Origin: Anaspis maculata
Taxonomy: Eukaryota; Arthropoda; Insecta; Coleoptera; Scraptiidae
Assembly: GCA_949128115.1 (NCBI GenBank)
Contig: OX421962.1
Location: 11,731,262 to 11,795,261, forward strand
Length of the DNA: 64,000 bases
Direction of reading: 5' to 3'
This document shows, one piece after another, positions 32,417 to 40,356 of this stretch. The notes beneath the pieces are model-generated. The model searched no databases. It had not been told where the DNA came from and was given only the letters and a program-made list of their open reading frames with translations. Numbering within the stretch: position 1 is the stretch's first letter; the number at the start of each line of letters is the position of its first letter. The translations under genes and the position numbers were made by a program.

Positions 32417-32680
32417 ATGTGTCTTGAAGACCATACTACTGAGTTGTATGCATATCATAATCGACTGAAAACTTTTAACAACTGGGAAGGCCCGCTGACG
32501 TCAGAATCTTTAGCGTTTGCAGGATTCTTTTACACAAAATATGGAGACATGGTGGCTTGTCCTTTCTGTCGAATTGAAGTATTCAAATGGAGACGTGACG
32601 ATTTACCGTTGAGGGAACATGAAAAATATTCAAAAAATTGCAAATTTGTTATTATTGCTATGAATAAAAAGTTACAATGA
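32417..32680 (+). CDS. Single-BIR protein, IAP-like (87 aa)
   Basis: The whole protein is one baculoviral IAP repeat: RLKTFNNW (16-23), LTSESLAFAGFFYTKYGD (27-44), then the zinc site C48-x2-C51-x16-H68-x6-C75 with W58 and DDLP between. Spacing fits the BIR consensus exactly. BIR proteins bind and inhibit caspases or their activators, so the predicted role is to keep the host cell alive during element replication. There is no RING domain and no second BIR. Whether it binds caspases or IAP antagonists cannot be told from sequence. It has its own TATA box and precedes the virion genes. It is not a standard Polinton core gene and was probably captured from a host or virus. Confidence 0.9.
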   Translation: MCLEDHTTELYAYHNRLKTFNNWEGPLTSESLAFAGFFYTKYGDMVACPFCRIEVFKWRRDDLPLREHEKYSKNCKFVIIAMNKKLQ

Positions 32681-32754
32681 ATAATATTGTTTTGTTGTTT
32701 TCGCACACGATGGCGCTCCCATCGGGGCACAAAACTACAGTTCGGTCAAAAGTG

Positions 32755-32763
32755 TATATATAG
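32755..32763 (+). promoter_or_regulatory. TATA box of the virion gene block
   Basis: TATATATAG lies 48 bp before the ATG at 32811, the same arrangement as at the left-end gene and the BIR gene. Confidence 0.5.
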
Positions 32764-32810
32764 CCGGGTAAAGAGCGAATTATCTACACAAGTTTAGATA
32801 ATTTACGGAA

Positions 32811-33284
32811 ATGAGTTCTGTAAAGATTGACACCCGAACGAAAATAAGACGTAGAAAACATCGTGGAAAAAAATATGTTGGTGGTGTTTTCAGTTTTAAC
32901 AAAGCCGTTGCTGCAGTACGGAAACGTCTCAGAGGAAAACCAAATAACAATTTGTTGACTTCGGTTCAAGACGCATTGCGTTCTATGAAAAATAGAAAAG
33001 TCTTACATCCCAAGCAACGCATCATTCCCATACCAAAAATTGGTGGTTTTCTACCTCTCATTCCGATTTTTGCTGCATTGTCTGCCCTGGGGGCTTTAGG
33101 TGGTGGAGCCGCAGGAATTGCCAAGGCAGTCAACGATGCAAAAAATGCTACCGAACAACTCAAAGAATCCCAGAGACATAATCAAACAATGGAGTCCATA
33201 GCACTAGGAAAAGGTTTACGTGTGAAATCGCATAAGAAAGGTTTCGGGCTGTACCTTGCTCCGTATAAAAAAAACTACCAATAA
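32811..33284 (+). CDS. pVI-like virion protein (157 aa), also frameshift donor for the protease
   Basis: A basic N-terminus (TKIRRRKHRGKKYVGG) is followed by a hydrophobic, glycine/alanine-rich membrane-active segment at about 78-104 (FLPLIPIFAALSALGALGGG). It ends KKGFGLYLAPYKKNYQ. This architecture matches the minor core/pVI-like proteins of Polintons, which probably disrupt membranes and are cleaved by the protease. The GLYL-PYK end is typical. The last codons read AAA AAA AAC and contain a slippery heptamer that leads into the protease frame. The stop codon is only two codons later. Confidence 0.75.
   Translation: MSSVKIDTRTKIRRRKHRGKKYVGGVFSFNKAVAAVRKRLRGKPNNNLLTSVQDALRSMKNRKVLHPKQRIIPIPKIGGFLPLIPIFAALSALGALGGGAAGIAKAVNDAKNATEQLKESQRHNQTMESIALGKGLRVKSHKKGFGLYLAPYKKNYQ
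33269..33275 (+). promoter_or_regulatory. Candidate -1 ribosomal frameshift site A_AAA_AAC
   Basis: The heptamer is in the correct phase of the pVI-like frame. A -1 slip continues at CTA 33275 into the protease frame, which opens exactly here: the preceding stop in that frame is TAA at 33266-33268. No clear downstream stem-loop or pseudoknot was found by eye. Confidence 0.55.
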
Positions 33285-33655
33285 AGCTACCATCACGTGC
33301 TCTAACAGACTTGGACTTGAAATATTTTGCAAAGGTGTTACAAATTCCTCATTTTCGTGGTGTCTACATGCGCAACAACCTTCCATCCAAACCACGTAAA
33401 AACGAGTGTGCAATCCTCAATTTGGATGATAAAAATAATCCTGGCACTCATTGGACAGCCTTTGTCATAAACGGGAAAAGTATAAAATATTTCGATAGTA
33501 TGGGCAGTTTGAAACCTCCTCTAGAGGTAATCAAATATTTTCGGAGTGTTGGTAGCCCTAACATAATTTATAACTATAACAGATATCAAGATTTTAATTC
33601 TTATGAATGTGGCCATTTATGTCTAAAATTCCTATATTTAAATTCACATCAGTAA
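33269..33655 (+). CDS. Adenain-like cysteine protease (Polinton PRO)
   Basis: Predicted maturation protease that cleaves virion proteins. Catalytic residues visible are His (GTHWTAF, 33449-33451), Asp (YFDSMG, 33494-33496) and Cys (ECGHL, 33608-33610), with an upstream Gln (RYQDF) suited to the oxyanion hole. The conserved N-terminus ALTDLDLKYFAKVLQIPHFRG has no ATG. The first ATG (33369, MRNNLPSK) would cut it off. The frame opens at the A_AAA_AAC site inside the pVI-like gene, so expression as a -1 frameshift fusion is likely. The coordinates given cover the open frame, not a free-standing start. Confidence 0.88.
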   Translation, partial: KKLPIKLPSRALTDLDLKYFAKVLQIPHFRGVYMRNNLPSKPRKNECAILNLDDKNNPGTHWTAFVINGKSIKYFDSMGSLKPPLEVIKYFRSVGSPNIIYNYNRYQDFNSYECGHLCLKFLYLNSHQ

Positions 33656-33692
33656 AATTTGTCAGTTGAGTCTTGACTTTGGCGTGAACAAA
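33633..33692 (+). promoter_or_regulatory. TATA plus initiator promoter of the penton gene
   Basis: TATATTTAAA (33633-33642) overlaps the end of the protease gene, and TCAGTTGAG is at 33662-33670. The A of the initiator is 31 bp from the TATA start, the same spacing as for the ATPase gene. Confidence 0.6.
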
Positions 33693-34397
33693 ATGTCAAC
33701 TTTTTTGACGCTCTCTGGGAAAAATTCCATTTTAACTTCAAAGTTCACCCCACCCATTGTTTTACCAAAAAACGAAACATACGTGATAGGTTTGACTGAT
33801 TTTGAGTCTTTTAATTCCATCGCGAACGTTACCAAAGAAAACAATGTTATCTTGATTGGGAAAACAAAACTGAGCATACCCGTCGGCGCATACGAAATTA
33901 GCGATATATCCGACTATGTGAATAAAGCTATGAAAGAGAAGAAATTTACTAATCCTCAGTTTGAATTACTTGGCAATAACAATACGATGAAGACACATTT
34001 ATTCAGTTCGGAAACCGTCGATTTCAACGTAGAAAATTCGATCGGACCACTCTTGGGATTTGATAGTGAAAAACTTCAACCACCCAATATTACTCACCAA
34101 TCTTCAAATCAAAGCAATATTTTGAAAATTAATTCTCTATGTATAGATTGTAACATTGCCACAGGATCCTATCATAACGGACAAGTTGTTCACTACATTC
34201 ACCAATTTTTCCCTCGCGTTCCTCCGGGATATAAAATTATCGAAGTGCCAAAAAATATTATTTATTTACCAATCACAACCAACATAATTTCTGATATAAC
34301 CATTAAAATATTAGATCAAGACGGTGATTTGGTCAGTTTTGGGGAAGAAGTCGTAAGTGTAGGACTACACCTAAAACGCGATGGGTATTATTTTTAA
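33693..34397 (+). CDS. Penton (single jelly-roll minor capsid protein)
   Basis: A 234-aa, mostly beta-strand protein placed directly before the major capsid gene, the standard position of the Polinton penton. Recognisable segments are MSTFLTLSGKNSILTSKFTP, YVIGLTDFESFNSIANVT and LIGKTKLSIPVGAYEISDI, then SIGPLLGFDSEKL and HYIHQFFPRVPPGYKIIEVP. The penton seals the five-fold vertices of the icosahedral capsid. The ATG at 33693 is the first in frame; upstream there is only a TTG. Length is typical. The stop is 146 bp before the next ATG. Confidence 0.85.
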   Translation: MSTFLTLSGKNSILTSKFTPPIVLPKNETYVIGLTDFESFNSIANVTKENNVILIGKTKLSIPVGAYEISDISDYVNKAMKEKKFTNPQFELLGNNNTMKTHLFSSETVDFNVENSIGPLLGFDSEKLQPPNITHQSSNQSNILKINSLCIDCNIATGSYHNGQVVHYIHQFFPRVPPGYKIIEVPKNIIYLPITTNIISDITIKILDQDGDLVSFGEEVVSVGLHLKRDGYYF

Positions 34398-34542
34398 GGT
34401 AATTTCCCGCCGACCTACACGTTGTAATAAAGTTATGACTTTAACTCAAACGAATCGTAAATTTTTAAGATCTTTAGGATATGTAGTATTAATATGAAAA
34501 TAATCGTGAATAGCATCAGTTGGATACAATCAGTTGAGCGTA
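34398..34542 (+). promoter_or_regulatory. Penton-to-capsid spacer with initiator motifs
   Basis: An AATAAAG near 34425 may end the penton message. TCAGTTGG (34516) and TCAGTTGAG (34530-34538) precede the capsid ATG at 34543. The upstream TATA-like sequence is weak (attaatatgaaaa). Confidence 0.45.
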
Positions 34543-35736
34543 ATGGTCGATGTACTAAACATAACAGAAAAAGTGATCTCTGATGATTCCATTATTTCAT
34601 GGGATTATCACGAGCATCAAGCGTACACGCAAAAATTCAACAACAATGATGAAATTCGAATTCCAATTGCCGAAGATTTGTGCACGTTACCGTCTCAAAG
34701 TTATATTTATGTAGAAGGGAGAGTTTTGGATAAAGATGGTTCCGTCAGTAAAGATACTAAATTGGTAAATAATTTTTTCGCACACTGTTTGAGTGAAATT
34801 CGTTATGAAGTAAACGGTATACCGATCGATTCTACTATCAAGCCGGGACTGGCAGCAACTATTAAGGGTTATTGCGCATTTACGGAAAATGATCTTAAGG
34901 GATTGGAAAATGCGGGGTGGGGTAAAGAGTTTACTGACAAATATCATGGGAAATTCAATATTTGCGTACCACTCAACACGTTGCTGGGTTTTGCGGAAGA
35001 TTATAAGAAAATTATGTTAAACGTAAGGCAGGAACTCGTACTCATAAGAAGCAATACGGATCATGATGCGGTTTTGAATATGACCACCGGAGCTGAACCT
35101 AAGATTGCTTTCGACAAAATTTACTGGAATGTACCCCACATCACACCTAATCTTGCTCGAGAATTGGCTCTTACAAAATACATTGGTAAAAATGTTGACA
35201 CCGCAGTTGCTTTCCGTTCATGGGAAATGCACTATTTACCATCAGTACCCCAAACCAGAAGTCATACGTGGCCCATCAAAACAACCACTGCAAGCGAGGC
35301 TCCCAGATACGTTATCCTTGTGTTCCAAACAGATCGCGAGAAAAAGTTCAACAAGGACATGAGTAAATTTGATCACATAAGTTTTCAAAATATTCGAGTT
35401 TATCTAAATTCCCAACGTAAACCGTACTCAAATTTAAATATAGATTTTGGAAACAATTGTTACGCTGCATTGTATCAGTTATATTTAAATTTCCAAAAGT
35501 CCTATTATTATCACGATTCATCACACCCTGCACTGAACACCGATGAATTTAAGAACGCTCCCATGGTTGTCATAGACTTTTCAAATCAAAGAGAAAGTCT
35601 TTCCAATTCAGTGGTTCTTAGGATAGAATTCGACACCAAGGATACAGTTCCTGCAGATACGGCAGCCTATGCCTTGATTCTGCATGATCGGAGATTCACC
35701 TACAATGCGTTTACAAAACAAATCAAGCAAATTTAA
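34543..35736 (+). CDS. Major capsid protein (double jelly-roll, Polinton MCP)
   Basis: A 397-aa beta-rich capsid subunit expected to form hexon-like trimers. Landmarks of Polinton major capsid proteins are HEHQAYTQKFNNNDEIRIPI, QSYIYVEGRVLD, NNFFAHCLSEIRYEVNGIPI and PLNTLLGFAEDYKKIMLNVR. The C-terminal jelly roll has APRYVILVFQTDREKKFNKD, FDHISFQNIRVYLNSQRKPY and LSNSVVLRIEFDTK, ending YALILHDRRFTYN. The first ATG in frame (34543) is eight bases after the TCAGTTGAG initiator. Length is close to the family norm if slightly short. An AATAAATAT follows near 35,775. Confidence 0.9.
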   Translation: MVDVLNITEKVISDDSIISWDYHEHQAYTQKFNNNDEIRIPIAEDLCTLPSQSYIYVEGRVLDKDGSVSKDTKLVNNFFAHCLSEIRYEVNGIPIDSTIKPGLAATIKGYCAFTENDLKGLENAGWGKEFTDKYHGKFNICVPLNTLLGFAEDYKKIMLNVRQELVLIRSNTDHDAVLNMTTGAEPKIAFDKIYWNVPHITPNLARELALTKYIGKNVDTAVAFRSWEMHYLPSVPQTRSHTWPIKTTTASEAPRYVILVFQTDREKKFNKDMSKFDHISFQNIRVYLNSQRKPYSNLNIDFGNNCYAALYQLYLNFQKSYYYHDSSHPALNTDEFKNAPMVVIDFSNQRESLSNSVVLRIEFDTKDTVPADTAAYALILHDRRFTYNAFTKQIKQI

Positions 35737-35868
35737 GTTCGCGAATAATATTTTGTAATATGGAAATTTACATGGAATAAATATATTTTTTTTTAAACAC
35801 CTGTTTTTAATAAATACATTAGGCTATAGGATATATTTTCAGGAATTATACCAGTTGAACTACTCATA

Positions 35869-35950
35869 GCCAGATTAGCCGAGTGGTCTAAGGGGCTAGA
35901 TTTAAGCTCTGGTCCCCTCGGACTCGTGGGTTCAAATCCCACATCTGACA
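35869..35950 (+). tRNA. tRNA-Leu(UAA), intact, inside the Polinton
   Basis: A full type II cloverleaf with a long variable arm. The A box is TAGCCGAGTGG, the anticodon loop is TTTAAGC (anticodon TAA), the variable arm is GGTCCCCTCGGACT-like, and the B box is GGTTCAAATCC. The acceptor stem GCCAGAT/ATCTGAC has one C-A mismatch at position 2-71. The discriminator is A, and a TTTTT terminator follows at once (35951-35955). There is no intron. It decodes UUA, a frequent leucine codon in these AT-rich genes. It lies between the capsid gene and the right-end gene pair, inside the TIRs. Confidence 0.93.
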
Positions 35951-35992
35951 TTTTTAAATAATAATACGCATTATTTGATATATACTTTTATT

Positions 35993-36277
35993 TTAAAATA
36001 ATTTATAGAGTATAATTAGATCATAAGATAGATATGGTTCTAGCTTATATAAGTATTTTCTATAACTATTACAGTTGAAATGCTCACAAAGATATTCTAA
36101 TGTTATTCTAGATTCCAGATAACTTAAACACAAATTAAAACCTAAACTATAAATTATAAATTCATTTTGTTTGTTGATGCTGTGAGATGCGTTGAATAAC
36201 AGATATTCACATTCTTCGCTTATCCCAATAACAACTTCTCTCAAATCATTTGAACTATTGAAATTTAAGATTTTCAT
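35993..36277 (-). CDS. Small helical Polinton protein B2 (94 aa)
   Basis: The ATG at 36277 begins within the last codons of B1, a 23-base overlap. The sequence starts MKILNFNSSNDLREVVIGIS, then LGFNLCLSYLESRITLEYLC and YRKYLYKLEPYLSYDL. The YLESRITLEYL...YL..LEPYL pattern resembles A1 (YLENKISLLRL...FLKEVEQFI) and A2. No known domain. It is the downstream half of an overlapping minus-strand pair arranged like A1/A2. Confidence 0.6.
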   Translation of the reverse strand: MKILNFNSSNDLREVVIGISEECEYLLFNASHSINKQNEFIIYSLGFNLCLSYLESRITLEYLCEHFNCNSYRKYLYKLEPYLSYDLIILYKLF

Positions 36278-36876
36278 AGTCCATACGTATTACAATTGGA
36301 CAGTGGTGTAGCATAAACAACAAACAATTAGCATTTTCCGAATATGTTTGCAACAATGGAGTTAACACGCAGTACACATTTGAAATTAAGTCGCCATTCA
36401 GCTTCCTCAGACCTTTCAGTAAGTTGAAGTAGAAACTGTTGAACTCCTGATGTTTGAGGATGTTCAATCTATTGTTGATGATTTCACATATGGCGCGCCA
36501 TTCTGCAGCTGTTTCTCTTGCCAAAAACACCTGTTGATGGTCCTTAATAATTTGAATAACTCGAACGTTGTTTACTTCAGCGAAGTGAGTGCTTATGTTT
36601 TTCAGATGTAGAGGCATCGGTTTATCAGAAGGAGATTGGTGTTGCAGGTAATCGAGAAGGAGGTCGAAAATTTCCTGGAACTCAATCCAGTCTTCTTCTT
36701 CAAAGTTGACATATTGACTACCACCACACAATCTCACGACTGGAGCAAACTGTTGTTCAATACTTAAACCGACGCTGATGTATTTGCGTTTTGATTTACT
36801 CAAAAAATGCGTTGTTTCATTTAACAAAGGTAAATAACCAGGAGGTTGTTTATTGTTGCTATTGGATTTCTCCATG
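36255..36876 (-). CDS. Conserved right-end Polinton protein B1 (about 206 aa)
   Basis: The ATG at 36876 (MEKSNSNNKQPPGYLPLLNE) was chosen over longer readings that run into the TIR, because a TATA box lies about 40 bp upstream. Visible segments are KYISVGLSIEQQFAPVVRLC, NFEEEDWIEFQEIFDLLLDY, VIQIIKDHQQVFLARETAAE, then FNSFYFNLLKGLRKL and LLFMLHHCPIVIRMDYEN. This pattern recurs as an accessory ORF in insect Polintons, but I know no function for it. It is mostly alpha-helical, with no signal peptide or membrane segment. Confidence 0.7.
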
Positions 36877-36989
36877 ATAATGAGAACTGAACTGAACTGC
36901 TGACAATATTCATTATATATATTCCATCCCCACCATTTCTTCCCCCCCACCATTATTCGATTCAAGGTCAACCTTACCTTCCTATGCTC
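36877..36989 (-). promoter_or_regulatory. Promoter of the right-end minus-strand genes
   Basis: The minus strand has a TATATATA box (about 36,914-36,922). About 30 bp further on is a TCAGTTCAGTT initiator-like repeat, then the ATG at 36876. Confidence 0.5.
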
Positions 36990-37503
36990 CCGTCGAGGTA
37001 CGCCCCAGCTCAAGTTGGGGAAACTTCCAAGGGGGGGGGGGGCCCGGGGGGGCGCAGCCCCCCGGAGCAAGGGGGGGGGTTTTGGGGGGCGCAGCCCCCC
37101 AAAAAAAAAATTTCAAGGTCAAGGTCACGGTCAAATTGAGGTTAACGACCCCCTGAGGTCGTTCCTTCAGTATGCAAGTTCAGACAAGTTCAGACACGTT
37201 CAGACACGTTCAGACACGTTCATGGTCAGAGTTCAATGATCTGTCAAGGTCACTCCCCCCACCTCCGGCCTGTCAAGGTTGAGATGAATGACCTCTGTCA
37301 AGGTCAGGTGAATGACCCGTCAAGGTCAATGACCTGTCAAGGTCAGGTGAATGACCCGTCAAGGTCAAGGTCAGGGGTCAATGACCTGTCAAGGTCAAGG
37401 TCAGGGGTCAATGACCTGACAAGGTCAAGGTCAGGGGTCAATGACCTGTCAAGGTCAAGGTCACTCCCCCCACCTCCGACTACTAGCCCCTATTTTATCT
37501 ACT
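36990..37503 (-). repeat. Polinton right terminal inverted repeat
   Basis: Inverted copy of 14770-15287, ending ...TATTTTATCTACT and followed by CTCCAG (37504-37509). It differs mainly in the length of G runs (37,032-37,080). Confidence 0.92.
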
Positions 37504-37509
37504 CTCCAG

Positions 37510-37960
37510 CATGCTAATTTCTTTGGCGTATTTTGCGAACTCTATTGTGTGCGGCTCTTTTGTGTGGTTCGGTACCAGGGCCTCATGGTGCCTTCCTGTC
37601 GTTTGGAACGCTGATGGGACCCTATTTGTGTCGTTCTGTACCTTTTAGATATCTTTTGTACCTCTTGGATTTGTTTTTGCCGTTTGAGGCCGAAGCGGAC
37701 GCCCTTGTGTCTACTTGGGTTGATTGAAGCCTCATCGGTACCCTGGTGTCTTTGTGTGTCTTCAGGTATTGGTTTGGTAAGGCAGGTTTGGTGGACTCTG
37801 AACCGATTCCCACAAATTCTTTGAACAATAAGTAATTGGTCCTTGTAACTTCTTGAAAAACTTTTTCCAGCTTATTTTTTTCTCCAATTTCCCGAGGTTT
37901 TTCTAGTTGAAAATGCAAAACCGGCCTGGCATATCGAGACCAAACTCAAATGATGAATAC
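37510..37960. other. Right flank of the Polinton, no gene seen
   Basis: Two short overlapping open frames occur (37533-37727 plus, 37918-37622 minus) with no recognisable protein. I do not support either. Confidence 0.4.
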
Positions 37961-37964
37961 ATAC

Positions 37965-40352
37965 TGTAATGGGACAGACCCACCCCTTTTACTTAATTTA
38001 CTCGTGATGATAAATAAATTAATGCTTACCTCTTTTTTATTTCTTTTGCTGACTCTAGGTGCTGTACTCTCTCAGATCGACGTTGCACCACTTATATCTT
38101 ACCGGCATGACCCTACGTTGTGTTCTTTCTTGATTAATTAGAGGTCAATTAATTAAGTAAATAATTATTGACACTAATTAATTCGACGCCCCGAAAGATC
38201 CAAATTCCCGTGCGTTATGGAATCGTGGCGTGAGCTTCAAGGCATGAATCAAACAAGAATAACCAAGAAATTTGAAGATCAGAATTCAATTCATTTCACA
38301 ACAAGATCACTTGATCGGAACAATAAATTCTCTCTTTTAATTCTCGGGACTACACTGTCTTGTCTATCTTCTAGTTGGCATGGCCTGTCCCGAGGACTCT
38401 AGGATACAGAACTAATGGCCTAATTGGCGCTGCTATTAAGTTCATACAACCCTGGAAGTCCCTATGTGAACAAATATCACAAATGGCATAGTTCTGAGGC
38501 CACAGTTGACCAGTTATCAACTCTTTGGTGATTGACCTCTATTGCCTAATTAATTTAGAATTACTTAACATCATCCACTTGTACCGCCACACACAGCGAG
38601 TGGTTTAGCTAGCTGAAAGAAAGCCTATTCCAATCTTGCATGAATTCCAACCCTTTGACGGACGCCTCGACTTCCAGTTGAAACTCGGCTTCAACTCTTT
38701 ACCTTCTTAATACAGGCAATTCAAATCGTGAATCTTGAACAATTCTCACAGCAAGCTACATGAGCCACAGGTAAATAATGAGCCGAAGCTTGGAATAAGC
38801 TTGTAAAAATCAGACAAGTAAATTTGCACCTCTGCAGGTGAATTAGTCGCAATGACATGGCCCAACTAAATTGACACTGGGAGTGCACACAGCTGGCGTT
38901 ATCTTGAGTGAGTTCAAGCGTTGAGTTAATTTCAATCAATCAACTGACTCGATGTTCAATTACTTGTTATTTTCAAGGGATTACCTTTACACATTATTTG
39001 AAGTATGACTCAATCAATTTTCTGATAATTAATAATTCTTCAATTCAATCAAACAATAATCACTGGCTTTTGAAACGGTTAAACGCGTCTTCGTGGTGAC
39101 AATTTCTGCTTGGTTAATACCACATGGTGTTACGAGGGGTCTCGTCTAATTATTTCTTTACGATCACTCTGGGAGGTCTAGTTACTTAAAGGTTCCTCAT
39201 CAGCTATTCTAGCTAACAATATTTTGGCTATCTTGTAGATGAAGATGCGTGCTGCCGTCGGCTGGCACAGACTGAAAATTGCGAACTAGCTCAAACAGGC
39301 ACGGTGGATTACTTCATCTCATTTAGGAAAGGGGTAGCTGGCGTAACCAGCAATAGGGAAATTATGACAGATTCCTAATAGATAATTGGAGGACACAATT
39401 CACGATGTATGCTTGGCTTTTGACCACTGAATGAAATCCATCATTTGTAGTTTTCCCGACTTCACGATCGCGCCAACGCGTTTATTTTTAACATGCAATT
39501 TCACAACCCCTCGATAACGCTCGCCCCGAATTTCATCAGGTAGCTCTTTTCCGGAATGTATCAACTTATATTATAGCTTGAGACTCCGGCCCTTCATTGG
39601 ATCACACAGAAGCTTTTTTGCAGGGAGTTTCCATCTTATCAGCGCCATTATGGCACATTATGGGAAGCGGCACTGCGGACTTCCAAGTGTGGTAGACATC
39701 GGTTTGACTGGATGGTCACCTCTTCAATAACCCTTTCAATCATCGAACTTTGTGTTCAAAACACCACACCACCAGATGGATAATAACACGGAATTCATGA
39801 TTATCACTCACTCAATTCAAGTGGCCTTTTCGGTCAGGGCAAAAGTATACACCCTGTCAAGTGCGTTAGTCGCCAAGTAAATTACTTTGTTTTCGACAAG
39901 CATAACTCACTCAAAATACACCTCTCGCTTTCTTTTTATATGACGTGCACTAACCTTTTGTTGCGGGGAGATGGTATCGAGTCCATCACTACCTCTGGGC
40001 ACATGGTTCACTACACAAATAAATACCCTTTGACGCATCGTTCTAACGTGGGTTTTAAACTACTTCAAACAAAGACGGTGCTAAAATCTCGATCAAATTA
40101 ATACCGTCTTTCGCTACAGGACATTGGCTAAATCTTTTATACTCTATTCAACACCCATCCCGCAATATTGTAGTTTTTATAGCTTTACCATCTGTTTGGG
40201 CTCTGGCGGCTTAGCGGTGTTTACAAAGACCTAGCTTTTAAACTTCGACTTATATTCTAACAAAATTTTGCATCTGCAAACTTCGTGCATTCAAATAACT
40301 AGGCTCTTTCTCGTAACTCGTTTTCTTTCTTCCATGAAGTCGGGCCATCACA
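37965..40352 (+). mobile_element. Possible solo LTR (weak)
   Basis: TGTAATGGGACAGACC at the left resembles the start of the solo LTR at 12358 (TGTAGTGGGACGCC). A CATCACA end at 40352 is followed by ATAC (40353-40356), equal to the four bases before the left end (37961-37964). The 2.39-kb interior has no ORF. Boundaries were found by eye from short motifs, so this is a candidate only. Confidence 0.3.
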
Positions 40353-40356
40353 ATAC

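Larger units (their letters stand above)
14770..37503. mobile_element. Complete Polinton/Maverick element
   Basis: Inverted ends starting AGTAGATAAAATAGGGGC are bordered by identical 6-bp repeats CTCCAG (14764-14769 and 37504-37509). AG starts and 6-bp duplications are the signature of Polintons. Inside lie all core genes: packaging ATPase, integrase, protein-primed-type family-B DNA polymerase, adenain-like protease, penton and major capsid proteins. The span is 22.7 kb, of which 6.28 kb (15,519-21,796) is a later LTR retrotransposon plus its target duplication. The element itself is therefore about 16.5 kb, normal for the group. Core ORFs look intact, so the insertion was recent or the element was functional until recently. 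Confidence 0.95.
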
